A DNA stretch of 64,000 nt. It comes from Saturnia japonica. Lineage: Eukaryota; Arthropoda; Insecta; Lepidoptera; Saturniidae. Below, piece by piece: positions 22,401 to 27,022 of the stretch. Position 1 is the first letter of the stretch. Each line of letters starts with the position of its first letter. Both the position numbers and the translations under genes were made by a program. A model generated the notes under the pieces. That model was not told where the DNA came from and did no database searches. It saw only the letters and a list, made by a program, of their open reading frames with translations. Location: assembly GCA_033032175.1 (NCBI GenBank), contig CM065325.1:10444930-10508929 (forward strand). The letters are read 5' to 3'.

Positions 22401-24825
22401 TCCGTAAGTGCATAGTTCTGCAAAGCATTTTCAGTAAATCCATACAATATTATAGATGTCCCGTTTGTATAGTACATTGGATTTGTTTTTCATTCATCGT
22501 AATGTTAGTATAAAAATATATTTAAATTAATTTATTTAAAATAATTTGTAATTATAAATATTGACGTAATTATAAATTTTAGGTATGTTGCTTTAGTTAT
22601 TTATTACTTTATGATAATCTATGTTACAAACCAGAATTATTAAGGTTTGAACACTAGTTTTTATGTTCTGCAGAACTATGGCTTGAGTGATAAATTTTTA
22701 TATTAAAAATGATGTACCTAATTTGTTGATGTGATTGAAAACAGTACATAGCGTAGTACATATCGCTGCCATAGAGGGAGAATTAGATAACTAACGAAAT
22801 CAGATTTGTTAGAAAACGCGGATGATTTACGGATTTTTTTTCGGCAGTAGGCAGTAAGTTTTTACGTAGAATAAAATTTATTGTGGTTGTTTTATATGTT
22901 AATACACTGATACAATTTTATCGTTTGAGTCTGTTACTGTGACCTCGGCTTTTTTCTTTACTGTTAAAAATTGTAATTTTTCCGTTTCTGACGTTATAAA
23001 ATTTAGTTGCATGTTTTTTTTTTTGTGACTATCTAAGATATGAAAGCGTGGTTAAAACCAAAAGACGTTTCGTACTGTAGACTTTATGCCAAGACAATAA
23101 AGTCGAAATCTATAAAAGTATAATTCCCCCTCTACGGCAGCAGCAACATTATATATAACGTAGATATGTTTTTATATTGTCAATATAATATCTAATATAT
23201 TATTTTTTATTTCAGAGGTCACCTTGACGTAACATTCGTAAAAAAGAAGAAAAGTTATTTTTTCCCCAACGATAACAATAAAGGTGAGAATTTGTAAAAA
23301 TTGTAATATGTATTTTAATTATTATAATATGTAGTTGTAACATTATTAATCTTGTTTATAAGGTGGCCGTGTAAATTAACATCAGGCAAGTCCTTTGCTG
23401 CTGGTCACATACATAATCATCATGGGCCGATACTCAGGTGGAATAAGGAAATACTAGATACAATTAAAAAAATCCAATATATATATTAGTAAAACGGTAT
23501 ATGCAATATACATATTTTTAAAAAACATATAGGGTACGCGCGCATGGAAGCTAAGATAATCGGTTGTGATTGGCCAGTTGTAGTATGGGTCGCGCATGAA
23601 ACGTTTGTTTCGTCGGCCGATCGAGCCCTACGCGCATTAACTATTTGTAACCGGCCGATTGGACCTATGATAAATAATATTAAATACATAAAAGTAACGG
23701 TGTTTATGCTCATCTTCTTACGAAAAAAATATATTGGGTGTATCTACTATTGGCAAATTGGTCCGCTTTTATAATTAAGATCAAGATCCAATCATAATTT
23801 ATGCTTTACTTGAATGTTGCTATAACTTTCATTAGCCTAGTGGTCGTAAGCGCGACTGCTATGATCGGGTCCTGGGTTCGATTCCCAGGTCGAGCAAAGT
23901 GTTATTGAGTTTTTCTATGGAATTCTAAGTAGCAGCTCGGAATTTGGCTTTGTGCCCGTATAAAAGCAATAGGCTCGCCCCCTATTACATTTGACCTAAA
24001 AACGTACACGGCGAACTGTGGGTGTACATTGGTACACCTCTGCCTAAGCCTTCGGGGATACAGGCGTGATGGTATGTTATGTTATGCGCTTCAACCAGCA
24101 GAATTAATTCCTCCGAATTAATATTCATGTCATCCAATTTGACGCCAATAGCATCAGTACGTAAAGCGCGTAAATGGAAAAGGTTGACTAACAATAGGGC
24201 TCATGCGCGGGCGCTCGTACATGTATATATATATATATATAGGCTTTACGTCGCACCGTCACGTCGCGTCGGCCAGGAAATTTTGTTGTTCGTTACAGAT
24301 TTTAAAACCAGCCGATTTTATTAGCGTTCATGTGCGGCCATACATGAACCACCTATCTCTGTATTGAAATGCGTGCATGCGTGCGTAGCATAGTAAGACT
24401 GCGTACAGACAAGGCGAAAGAAGGCTCCGAGTTGGCGTGGCCGATCAACGCTCAGAGTTTTCGTTCGCCCTGTCTGTAGGCGACCGGGATATCACGTTAC
24501 GGTCCTTTCACACATACATCCGTCATTGACGAATCGTTATTAATAGCGATGTACGTACGATACAATCGGACGTATTCGTGATTTTATACGATTAGTGAAC
24601 GTGTGATTACGGTTATATGTGGCCATGTGCCACTGAAAAAATAAAAAGTAATAGTATCGAATCAAACAAAAAATAATTATTCGTCGATGTGCGAATGAGT
24701 CTTTACTTACGTAACGAGTTTCATGTCGTACGGGGTAGTGACGTATTAAACAGTGTTTAACAATAATAATTTATTATATCGTCATTCATTTTATTATTAT
24801 TTTTTTAAACTTTGTTTCAGACTGA
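2981..24825 (+). CDS. KIF4: Chromokinesin KIF4 (Klp3A type), 3' part: stalk and cysteine-rich tail, 13 exons
   Basis: KIF4 proteins are plus-end microtubule motors that bind chromosome arms and the spindle midzone (family knowledge). Joining the 13 exons listed separately gives about 780 codons with every intron phase matching. Seen in order: long heptad-rich coiled coil (first seven exons), including family-conserved blocks such as EKFRKWK, NVLKRKMEEA and NKRLK; an ILEAK-like block (SMLEAKVALK) in the seventh exon; an acidic linker followed by DPDWRATPLFKRI; then a cluster of nine cysteines (C-x-C-x3-C-x4-C-x-C-x6-C-x3-C-x-C-x4-C). In human KIF4A the equivalent cluster is reported to bind an iron-sulfur cluster. 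The motor domain is absent and must be encoded upstream of base 1. The length fits a full protein of roughly 1,200 residues. Introns range from 244 to 3,777 bp and most carry mobile elements. Family assignment is firm; exact junctions are inferred. Confidence 0.93.
3527..3661. mobile_element. Short MITE (about 135 bp) just after KIF4 exon a
   Basis: The ends are inverted repeats of about 30 bp: left ggctgactgtccac followed by a 'gcggagcggagct' tract, right the imperfect complement ('agctctgctctgcttc' ... 'gaacaggcagcc'). There is no coding capacity. It starts 20 bp past the splice donor at 3507. No clear target-site duplication was seen. Confidence 0.65.
3662..4493. other. Rest of KIF4 intron a/b, nothing recognised
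   Basis: AT-rich intronic sequence. Antisense open frames seen here (for example 4209-4508) overlap the next exon and have no recognisable domain. I see no element ends. Confidence 0.4.
4494..4682 (+). CDS. KIF4: KIF4 exon b, coiled coil
   Basis: Acceptor tttgctttcag at 4493, donor gtaagt at 4683, phase 0 at both ends, 63 codons. It encodes VALNQELQELNRAMAIK and a following LLEKERDELQQQL heptad run. These match the conserved KIF4 segment that has the pattern ELNKALALKE followed by LQKEKEEL. Confidence 0.9.
5164..5337 (+). CDS. KIF4: KIF4 exon c, coiled coil
   Basis: The open frame starts further upstream (5068), but the phase-0 acceptor that best fits is tacattttacag at 5163, which joins QQQLKQSK to SKDPSHEERR. 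The family has a Lys-rich ERRRKRLQELEGQI-type block here, and this exon has EERRTKISTLEAEITDLKKR. The donor is gtatat at 5338. The upstream in-frame codons would be intronic; a longer exon is a less likely alternative. Confidence 0.82.
5574..5840 (+). repeat. Dispersed repeat, copy 1 of 2 (second at 45530-45800)
   Basis: About 265 bp is shared with 45530-45800 in the same orientation. Shared blocks include 'catgtaa(a)caagaatatg', 'gggccagattttagc', 'ctacacttg' and 'gagatttcacta'. It is non-coding and its class is unknown. It lies inside KIF4 intron c/d. Confidence 0.7.
6286..6489 (+). CDS. KIF4: KIF4 exon d, conserved stalk block
   Basis: Acceptor ttcttccag at 6285, donor gtgatt at 6490, phase 0, 68 codons. 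This is the best-conserved stalk segment: VKIVKQMREESEKFRKWK, then NEDRKRANAMAKME, NVLKRKMEEA and NKRLK, all closely matching the KIF4 pattern. The exon is more GC-rich than its introns. Confidence 0.95.
6639..6655. repeat. (TA)n microsatellite
   Basis: A run of about eight TA units in KIF4 intron d/e, 150 bp upstream of the mariner insertion. Confidence 0.8.
6799..8071 (-). mobile_element. Mariner element 1, complete with inverted repeats
   Basis: The ends are perfect 25-bp inverted repeats starting ggtctttacctatgaaattg, flanked by TA on both sides (6797-6798 and 8072-8073), the usual Tc1/mariner target duplication. Length is 1,273 bp, normal for mariner. The transposase is read on the - strand. 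The element sits in KIF4 intron d/e, opposite to the host gene. Confidence 0.93.
6980..7860 (-). pseudogene. Mariner transposase (DD34D), frameshifted
   Basis: The N-terminal part has the HTH region and GRPKTLVDND linker, then KVKKLDKWVPHEL, and the first catalytic Asp in TCDEKW. The C-terminal part has HDNARPHTA with the second Asp and YSPDLAPID with the third, 34 residues apart. All three catalytic residues are present. The frame breaks near 7390-7445, where the WxxPG region is read in a third frame, implying at least two small indels. The encoded enzyme should be inactive, but the damage is slight. The N-terminal start was chosen at the Met of MEYEYRRGS. Confidence 0.9.
8230..8420 (-). repeat. 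Dispersed repeat G, copy 1
   Basis: Shares 'aaccaacttcagtgatttt', 'aatcggttcat' and a terminal 'aagtcgg' with copies at 15405-15660 (+), 29760-29960 (-) and 57510-57740 (+). Those begin with the typical 'accg(a/t)cttcaaaaaagg' head. It is non-coding and its class is unknown. Confidence 0.55.
8478..8595 (+). repeat. tRNA-derived SINE family B, 3' fragment
   Basis: Contains 'actaggcttagc', 'ttggactacgtcgtcactta' and 'ggtgagattgtggccaca'. These match the 3' half of the SINE at 29464-29755. The tRNA-like head is missing. Confidence 0.6.
8779..8933 (+). CDS. KIF4: KIF4 exon e
   Basis: Acceptor ttaatacag at 8778, donor gtatgc at 8934, ending two bases into an Arg codon. It encodes EALERQKATAMKRNAKG, then YIEQELEVHLSIVEAEKSL. 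This aligns with the KIF4 region that follows NKRLK, with the family pattern ALQKQ..A..R and a conserved acidic EIEV motif. Confidence 0.92.
8995..9175 (+). repeat. Repeat D with terminal 'gaattgctcacttaatataa'
   Basis: Contains a GAGC-type palindrome (ccgagctttgctcg), 'caaagtttcatccaaat', 'gccgtttccgagaaacc', a TA run and the 3' block 'aagaattgctcacttaat'. Related copies lie at 12852-13560 (-, interrupted) and 48670-48775 (+). It may be a Helitron or SINE derivative; the class is uncertain. Confidence 0.6.
9206..9694. mobile_element. MITE with 'tattacgtaacgcaattt' inverted ends, about 490 bp
   Basis: The left end gggccgtttaagtattacg and the right end, read in reverse as gggagcgttcaagtattacg, are inverted repeats that extend through 'taacgcaattt'. 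Further GTTACG-type inverted motifs lie inside. An internal block 'gggaatccctcga' is duplicated (near 9390 and 9470). No transposase is encoded. It sits in KIF4 intron e/f. Confidence 0.8.
9911..10098 (-). pseudogene. Mariner-type transposase relic, second half of the HTH domain
   Basis: On the - strand this reads LLTVREIEDNLGIPIT, then SEILTENLGITRVCAKFIPK and EQKRLRFEI. This is the second HTH of the mariner-related family also seen in SETMAR and GVQW3-like proteins. It is cut off from its N-terminal half (11059-11300) by the LTR element at 10099-11058. The catalytic domain is not found to the left, so the copy was already truncated. Confidence 0.82.
10099..11058 (-). mobile_element. Miniature LTR retrotransposon (TRIM-like), nested
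   Basis: Two direct repeats of about 262 and 284 bp (10099-10360 and 10775-11058) flank only about 414 bp. Read on the - strand the LTR starts TGTAGCGA. Just inside the 5' LTR (10757-10774) is TGGTGACCCCGACGTGAT, a typical tRNA primer-binding site. Just before the 3' LTR is the purine tract GGAGGGGAGTGA (10361-10372). There is no gag or pol domain; the short open frames inside have no recognisable similarity. The flanks TATG and TGTG may be a mutated 4-bp target duplication. It is either a true TRIM or an internal deletion derivative of a larger element. Confidence 0.85.
11059..11300 (-). pseudogene. Mariner-type transposase relic, first half of the HTH domain
   Basis: On the - strand this reads SCVETIEMIQEAFEDACIDK, then KE-stop-FQRFKNSRTS and SDQRSGRLSSRTSKNIERM. 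This is the first HTH and linker of the same mariner-related family as 9911-10098. One in-frame stop replaces the usual Trp. The reading resumes on the far side of the LTR element. Confidence 0.8.
11301..11747. other. Intron sequence, nothing recognised
   Basis: AT-rich, with a short 'ctgattga' tandem stretch near 11512-11545. No gene or element end was seen. Confidence 0.4.
11748..11896 (+). CDS. KIF4: KIF4 exon f, coiled coil
   Basis: Acceptor gtttctctcag at 11747. The first base completes the split Arg codon, giving RAWITEQIESL. A heptad run ending SDLQQKILTADQ follows. The donor is gttagt at 11897, phase 1. The preceding intron (8934-11747) is filled by repeats, including the MITE at 9206-9694 and the nested LTR element. 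Confidence 0.9.
11897..12851. other. Intron sequence, nothing recognised
   Basis: AT-rich start of the longest KIF4 intron (11897-15673). No motif or domain was recognised in any frame. Confidence 0.4.
12898..13330. mobile_element. MITE with 'tattaaaaaccccgtcg' ends and a central hairpin
   Basis: The left end 'tattaaaaaccccgtcgaat' and the right end 'atccgacggggtttttaata' are inverted repeats of about 25 bp. The centre has a GC-rich hairpin, 13122-13136 against 13152-13170 (gcggcgcag / ctgcgccgc). There is no coding capacity. It is inserted inside repeat D. Confidence 0.72.
13333..13398. repeat. (TA)n microsatellite
   Basis: About 66 bp of TA repeats, with 'tacatatatata' interruptions, next to the MITE. 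Confidence 0.9.
13561..14390. other. Intron sequence, nothing recognised
   Basis: AT-rich. No open frame with recognisable domain, no element ends. Confidence 0.4.
14395..14960 (+). repeat. Dispersed repeat E, long copy
   Basis: Shares 'cactggcagatagct', 'ataaggagtaactta', 'ggatcaccc', 'aataagcattttt' and 'attcgcgcgtgtg' with 53995-54280, and related reverse-strand pieces lie at 31620-32060. A 'ccgcgggcacagctagt' tail is present. It resembles the 3' ends of non-autonomous lepidopteran LINE/SINE elements; the class is not certain. Confidence 0.6.
14983..15190 (+). repeat. Dispersed repeat C, copy 1
   Basis: Shares the head 'ggcaaacaagcatacg', 'gtaagaggctaccgtagcc', 'cgctttgccgacctt', 'ctcaacgagccc' and the tail 'tttctctgtgcctta' with 38925-39190 and 43670-43900. 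This looks like a common lepidopteran interspersed repeat. There is no coding capacity. Confidence 0.65.
15405..15660 (+). repeat. Dispersed repeat G, copy 2
   Basis: Head 'accgtcttcaaaaaaggagg', then 'tggatgttccgccataactt', 'gaaccgattta', 'ttcaacttcgaa' and the end 'tcttttttgttaaaaa'. The best match is at 57510-57740. It ends about 15 bp before the acceptor of KIF4 exon g. Confidence 0.7.
15674..15918 (+). CDS. KIF4: KIF4 exon g, coiled coil with conserved LEAK block
   Basis: Acceptor tcaatattacag at 15673, and the first two bases complete a Glu codon. The exon encodes TQWDNIQSMLEAKVALKCLF, which matches the KIF4 pattern W..I..ILEAK.ALK.L, then a helical run ending VKMQYEQK. The donor is gttatg at 15919, phase 0. 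Confidence 0.93.
16191..16281 (+). rRNA. 5S rRNA relic 1 (3' three-quarters)
   Basis: 'ccagttctc' to 'gtgatgtgggc' matches an insect 5S gene from about base 30 to the end, with 'ccgaagttaggcaacatcgg' as the best block. A T-run follows. Several substitutions in the internal control region suggest a pseudogene. Confidence 0.8.
16356..16472 (+). rRNA. 5S rRNA relic 2 (full length, diverged)
   Basis: This spans a whole 5S gene: start 'gctaacacccatacc' (insect 5S begins gccaacgtccatacc), middle 'gatcaccgaagtta', then 'cagtactta' and 'cctgggaacaccatgtgacg', end 'gttgac' followed by TTTTT. Several bases in the stems and in box C are changed, so function is doubtful. It is spaced 199 bp from the next unit. 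Confidence 0.85.
16555..16583 (+). rRNA. 5S rRNA relic 3 (5' end only)
   Basis: 'gccaacgtccataccatgtt' matches the first 20 bases of insect 5S exactly and then breaks off after 'gaaacactg'. The spacer before it ('tgatgtcacacatat...gacctgtgg..aacgaactgtt') repeats the one between units 1 and 2. Confidence 0.82.
16953..18411 (+). mobile_element. 5'-truncated non-LTR retrotransposon, Jockey/CR1-like
   Basis: The first frame (16953-17144) has RGIPQGSVLEP and YADDLQL, reverse transcriptase motifs 4-5. Near 17135 the frame shifts to 17107-18180, which has NPTKTKYMLIG, SLGLVMDTELRF, RRKLHLACLLFGVIQ and RGSFRYNASKCWNN, the usual C-terminal half of such elements. The endonuclease and the first RT motifs are missing. 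The 3' UTR runs to an AT/CTTT-rich end near 18411. It lies in KIF4 intron g/h in the same orientation as the gene. Confidence 0.9.
18630..18755 (+). CDS. KIF4: KIF4 exon h
   Basis: Acceptor tatattttag at 18629, donor gtaagt at 18756, 42 codons, phase 0. It encodes MAALLALQRGIVGKGDKIDA and ends QEKLDQVEEEN, a coiled-coil end. This fits the KIF4 segment between the EKVLYLL-type block and the acidic linker. The ATG at the exon start is internal to the protein, not a start codon. Confidence 0.88.
18812..18960 (+). repeat. tRNA-derived SINE family B filling a short KIF4 intron
   Basis: A tRNA-like head with A-box 'tggctcagtgg' and B-box 'gagttcgaatc', then 'gagcctggagctttcgatga' and 'ggaaaacacgcgatgaaacc'. 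It occupies about 150 of the 244 bp between exons h and i. The 3' half of the family is missing. Confidence 0.82.
19000..19203 (+). CDS. KIF4: KIF4 exon i, basic then acidic linker with DWR motif
   Basis: Acceptor aaatatttcag at 18999, donor gtattg at 19204, 68 codons, phase 0. It encodes a basic stretch (ASRKQKTKNKNWSPK), an acidic stretch (LTDEDDDEFEDKKDD) and then PDWRATPLFKRIQ. The DWR-TPL-RI block is the conserved motif just ahead of the cysteine-rich domain in this family. The basic part could contribute to nuclear import or DNA contact (inference). Confidence 0.92.
19204..19868. other. KIF4 intron i/j, nothing recognised
   Basis: AT-rich intron of 665 bp between the DWR exon and the cysteine-rich exon. 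I saw no repeat shared with other parts of the window and no domain in any frame. Confidence 0.4.
19869..20111 (+). CDS. KIF4: KIF4 exon j, cysteine-rich (CRC) domain
   Basis: Acceptor attttgaccag at 19868, donor gtgagt at 20112, 81 codons, phase 0. The exon carries nine cysteines from CTCRGSC to LCKNRR, the hallmark of the KIF4 tail and proposed to hold an iron-sulfur cluster. The cluster is GC-rich against an AT-rich background, which fits purifying selection. If the donor were not used, translation would end after three more codons (VSI, stop). Confidence 0.95.
20225..20535 (+). repeat. Minisatellite, unit about 16-20 bp ('attcactgatcacact')
   Basis: At least 14 imperfect units of the type attcactgatcacact (with variants cagact, cgctgatca, cggatcac) in tandem. 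Each unit contains the palindrome TGATCA. It lies in KIF4 intron j/k. Confidence 0.92.
20640..20830 (+). repeat. Repeat H with ATCGGC/CGATA-rich end
   Basis: Shares 'cacgtgcggctct', 'ttcaaattattagatatcgg' and the end 'tatcggtatcgttaaatccc' with 25420-25640 (+) and with the reverse copy at 25165-25310. It looks like a MITE family; the terminal repeats are not resolved. Confidence 0.6.
20965..21195 (+). repeat. tRNA-derived SINE family B, diverged copy
   Basis: 'gacgtgagttcaaattat', 'ttcgaaggaaaacatc', 'ctagtgatagggcactttct', 'gtgtgttccggcagctgcac' and 'ggcttagcgtg' follow the order of the better copy at 39981-40265. Confidence 0.7.
21571..21626 (+). CDS. KIF4: KIF4 exon k, tail
   Basis: Acceptor tatgtttcag at 21570, donor gtaagt at 21627, ending two bases into a Gly codon. 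It encodes PSSTELSHDTEQPSYFDKG. The assignment rests on strong splice sites and phase match with the exons on both sides; the C-terminal tail is poorly conserved in the family. Confidence 0.75.
21700..22056 (+). other. Unexplained 118-codon open frame in KIF4 intron k/l
   Basis: The frame reads RYETSQELMDIKNSECVKSP, then LRLRTRPLRAANENRL and MVALLLYHACVAPMSTYC. An acceptor-like 'aatataaacag' precedes 21711. Base composition is more balanced than the surrounding intron. I recognise no domain. It may be a decayed mobile-element frame, an alternative exon or chance. Confidence 0.3.
22057..23215. other. Intron sequence, nothing recognised
   Basis: Very AT-rich intron with a (TA)n run near 22186-22203. 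No domains or element ends. Confidence 0.4.
23216..23283 (+). CDS. KIF4: KIF4 exon l, basic tail
   Basis: Acceptor ttttttatttcag at 23215. The first base completes the split Gly codon, then GHLDVTFVKKKKSYFFPNDN. The donor is gtgaga at 23284, phase 1. The basic run followed by aromatic residues is plausible for a KIF4 C-terminus, which is often basic. Support comes from splice signals and phase, not from strong similarity. Confidence 0.72.
23831..24090 (+). repeat. tRNA-derived SINE family A, full copy
   Basis: A tRNA-like head with A-box 'tagcctagtggtcg' and B-box 'gggttcgattcccaggtcga'. The body has 'agcaaagtgttattg', 'agcagctcgga.tttggctt' and 'gacctaaaaacgtacacggc', and the 3' end is an ATGTT-type repeat (tatgttatgttatg). 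It is not a functional tRNA: no complete cloverleaf or acceptor stem is visible. It is in KIF4 intron l/m. Confidence 0.88.
24224..24241. repeat. (TA)n microsatellite
   Basis: A short TA run after the SINE. Confidence 0.8.
24399..24481. mobile_element. Short foldback or MITE (about 83 bp)
   Basis: Left arm 'ctgcgtacagacaaggcgaa' and right arm 'ttcgccctgtctgtaggc' are inverted repeats of about 20 bp with a GC-rich loop. This small palindromic element is distinct from the AT-rich intron around it. Confidence 0.6.
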
Positions 24826-25060
24826 CAATAATATAAGCCTGTGTCAGCCCGCGTAATGATTATTATTTCACATATAGTTTAGAATTCTAAAGTTTAGTGC
24901 GTATTCTAAATTAAATGTATAAAATGTAATTTGACTATTCTAATATAATGTATCTTCAGACTGCCTTTATTTATAATGTTACGGAAAACGTCTTTTCATT
25001 CATGTTTGATTGGAAATAATGGAATATGATTTTCAAATAAAATTGTCTTTTTATAAATTG
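24821..25060 (+). CDS. KIF4: KIF4 last exon: five coding bases and 3' UTR
   Basis: Acceptor aaactttgtttcag at 24820. The two bases AC complete an Asp codon and TGA follows at 24823-24825, so the protein ends NDNNKD. The rest is 3' UTR, with AATAAA at 25036-25041. The exon end near 25060 is an estimate from that signal. Confidence 0.68.
25036..25041 (+). promoter_or_regulatory. Polyadenylation signal AATAAA for KIF4
   Basis: A canonical AATAAA lies about 210 bp after the predicted stop codon, and a T-rich stretch follows. It is the first such hexamer after the stop that I could see. Cleavage would be expected 10-30 bases later. Confidence 0.6.
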
Positions 25061-25164
25061 TAGTTTCATTTCACAGATTGTAAACAAACAAAGACAAACT
25101 ATTGTACTATTTTTTTAACTTCGTTTGCACCAAGTCGTATGTAGCGAAGTTCGGCAAAACCAGT

Positions 25165-25310
25165 TACGTTACCGCTGAAGGTCTAATAACAGCCATAGAG
25201 ATGGCATATAAAGATATAGAATCTTGCCGATACGATACCGATTCCGATTATTGTAGTAAATAATCGGCGATACCGATATCGATATCGAAAGATAAGTAAT
25301 AAAGTATATA
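25165..25310 (-). repeat. Repeat H, reverse copy
   Basis: 'ttgccgatacgataccgatt', 'aatcggcgataccgatatcg' and related strings are the reverse of the AT/CG end of the copies at 20640-20830 and 25420-25640. Together with 25420-25640 it forms an inverted pair. Confidence 0.5.
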
Positions 25311-25419
25311 TGTATTAATTATCGCCTGCCGGGGGGTAAAGTTCTTTGCGTGGATTGTAGGTGTATCTACTATGCACTAAACTGGCGATAGTCTTTTTTA
25401 ATTATAAGTAGATATTTGA

Positions 25420-25640
25420 TATTTAATGTCAAAATTAATAATAAATATGAGCGAAATAACACAACGCTTAGTAAAGACTTCAATGTCGTCGCAAGCATCA
25501 CGTGCGGCTCTCGCCTGCGACAAAAGGATAATATCGTTGCTTCGCGCGCTTTTCAAATTGGTAGATATCGGGTGATAAATAACTATAATCAGCGATACCG
25601 ATATACAGAGTCGGTATCTTACATCCCTAATATAAATAAA
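25420..25640 (+). repeat. Repeat H, forward copy
   Basis: 'gcatcacgtgcggctctcgc', 'ttcaaattggtagatatcgg' and 'gcgataccgatatacagag' match 20640-20830 in order. Confidence 0.55.
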
Positions 25641-25929
25641 TTTAAAGCAAATTTACCACACGAAAATACAAAATGCAGTAACAAGATCGTTACCAAAATT
25701 ATTGTAATAATGGCTGTTATTGTGAACATTTTAAAACCAAATTACATTCAGCAATTTCTTTTTACTTTAGACACAGGGTTTCCTAGCAACATTTATTAAT
25801 TACAACCACACATTTGAGGAAAAGGCTGATGGAGCCATCAGAACAACAAATGATGGACATGCATTTAGCTCTATATAATTGATAACCAGATAACAGTAAG
25901 TGCGATCGTGTGAATAATGTTGCCAGGGC

Positions 25930-26165
25930 TCGTAATAAGTTCTTCTTTTTCTTCCTAACTTGGCAACTAATCCTCTTTAATGAAGACCATTACTTTCATT
26001 ATCAAGTGAATGTAGTGTCCTGTCTAAGACGATTTCAGTATCCTAACAATATGGTGGCTCTGTTGTTAAAACTTTCTAAGCTGTTTGTGGGATCTCAGAA
26101 TGTATGCTTTAACACCAAAATATATCACGCAAAACGCCATCAATATTATATAATATAGGTCCAAA
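25930..26165 (+). repeat. Repeat J, copy 1 of 4
   Basis: Starts in 'ttcttc' repeats, then 'taacttggcaact', 'aatgaagaccatta', 'tatcaagtgaatg', 'atcctaacaatatggtggct' and ends 'atataatataggtcca'. Other copies are at 42560-42840 (+), 30490-30720 (-) and 56790-57110 (-). It is non-coding; the 'cttctt' run may be the tail of a SINE or LINE derivative read in reverse. Confidence 0.7.
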
Positions 26166-26546
26166 AACCTAAGTACGTACGGCCATCTTTGATTTTGGAT
26201 TTTTGTCTGGGACACTAACTTCTAATTCTACTCAGCTCTATGATTTTTACTTTGGAACCATGGCGCTATCTCTTTCATTGTTTACAGATCGTTACCAAAC
26301 AAACAAATTACATATTACGTAAAAAATATTACCCTACTTTTAGTTTCATGATAGTCCGGTTGTAAATGAATATTTTAATATAACCTAGCAACATTGTTGT
26401 AGTTTGCAATTAGTAACAAATACACAGAAAATAATATCGAAATATTATGCTTTGTTGAAGTGAAAACTTCTTTAGCATCGTTGTGATTTGAAATTCGATA
26501 AAACGAAAAAGCGAAAGCGACAGTAAAAAGATTGCCTCGCAATAAT

Positions 26547-26764
26547 GAATTTTTTACCTCATCCAAAAGACACGACACAAAAACTTTTTAGACAACACTT
26601 ATGACATTCTGTTACTGATTGATATTGTGTTAGGTTACCATGGATATTTCAAATTGAATTTTATTACCTCACCAAAAAGGCACGAAACAAAAACTTTTTA
26701 GACAACACTTATCGACATTCTGTTACTGATTGACATTGTGTTAGGTTACCATGGATATTTCAAA
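26547..26764 (+). repeat. Two-copy tandem duplication, unit about 110 bp
   Basis: 'caaaaactttttagacaaca', 'ttctgttactgattga', 'ttgtgttaggttaccatgga' and 'tatttcaaat' each occur twice 110-111 bp apart with few differences. This looks like a recent local duplication. Confidence 0.9.
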
Positions 26765-27022
26765 TGTGCACTCATTGAAAATGATATTGTGAATAATGTT
26801 TTTGAGTACTTGTATGTACATTTTCATAAACTTTAAATAAGTGTGTATTTGATCATTTTCTGAATTAAAAAAAAACATAGATGTGAAGGTTTCACTTCTA
26901 CCACGTGAGAATTGCATACATAATTTTATTTTATTTTTGTTTTCGGGAAGAATTTTTACTATGTAACTTTACACACAAGACACCATGTTTTTAGAAAAAT
27001 ATTATATTTATCAAACAATTTA

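Larger units (their letters stand above)
25061..27022. other. Intergenic region after KIF4 with repeats
   Basis: Holds repeat H in two orientations (25165-25310 reverse, 25420-25640 forward), repeat J (25930-26165) and the 110-bp tandem duplication (26547-26764). No open frame with a recognisable domain was seen; the 127-codon frame at 25416-25799 runs across repeat H. Confidence 0.5.

Noticed and set aside
23831..23900. A tRNA gene on the + strand
   Set aside because: A and B boxes are present but the sequence runs on into a conserved SINE body, recurs at 40572 and 47755, and lacks a closing acceptor stem.
25416..25799. A 127-codon protein-coding gene
   Set aside because: It runs across a dispersed repeat (repeat H) shared with 20640-20830 and has no recognisable domain.
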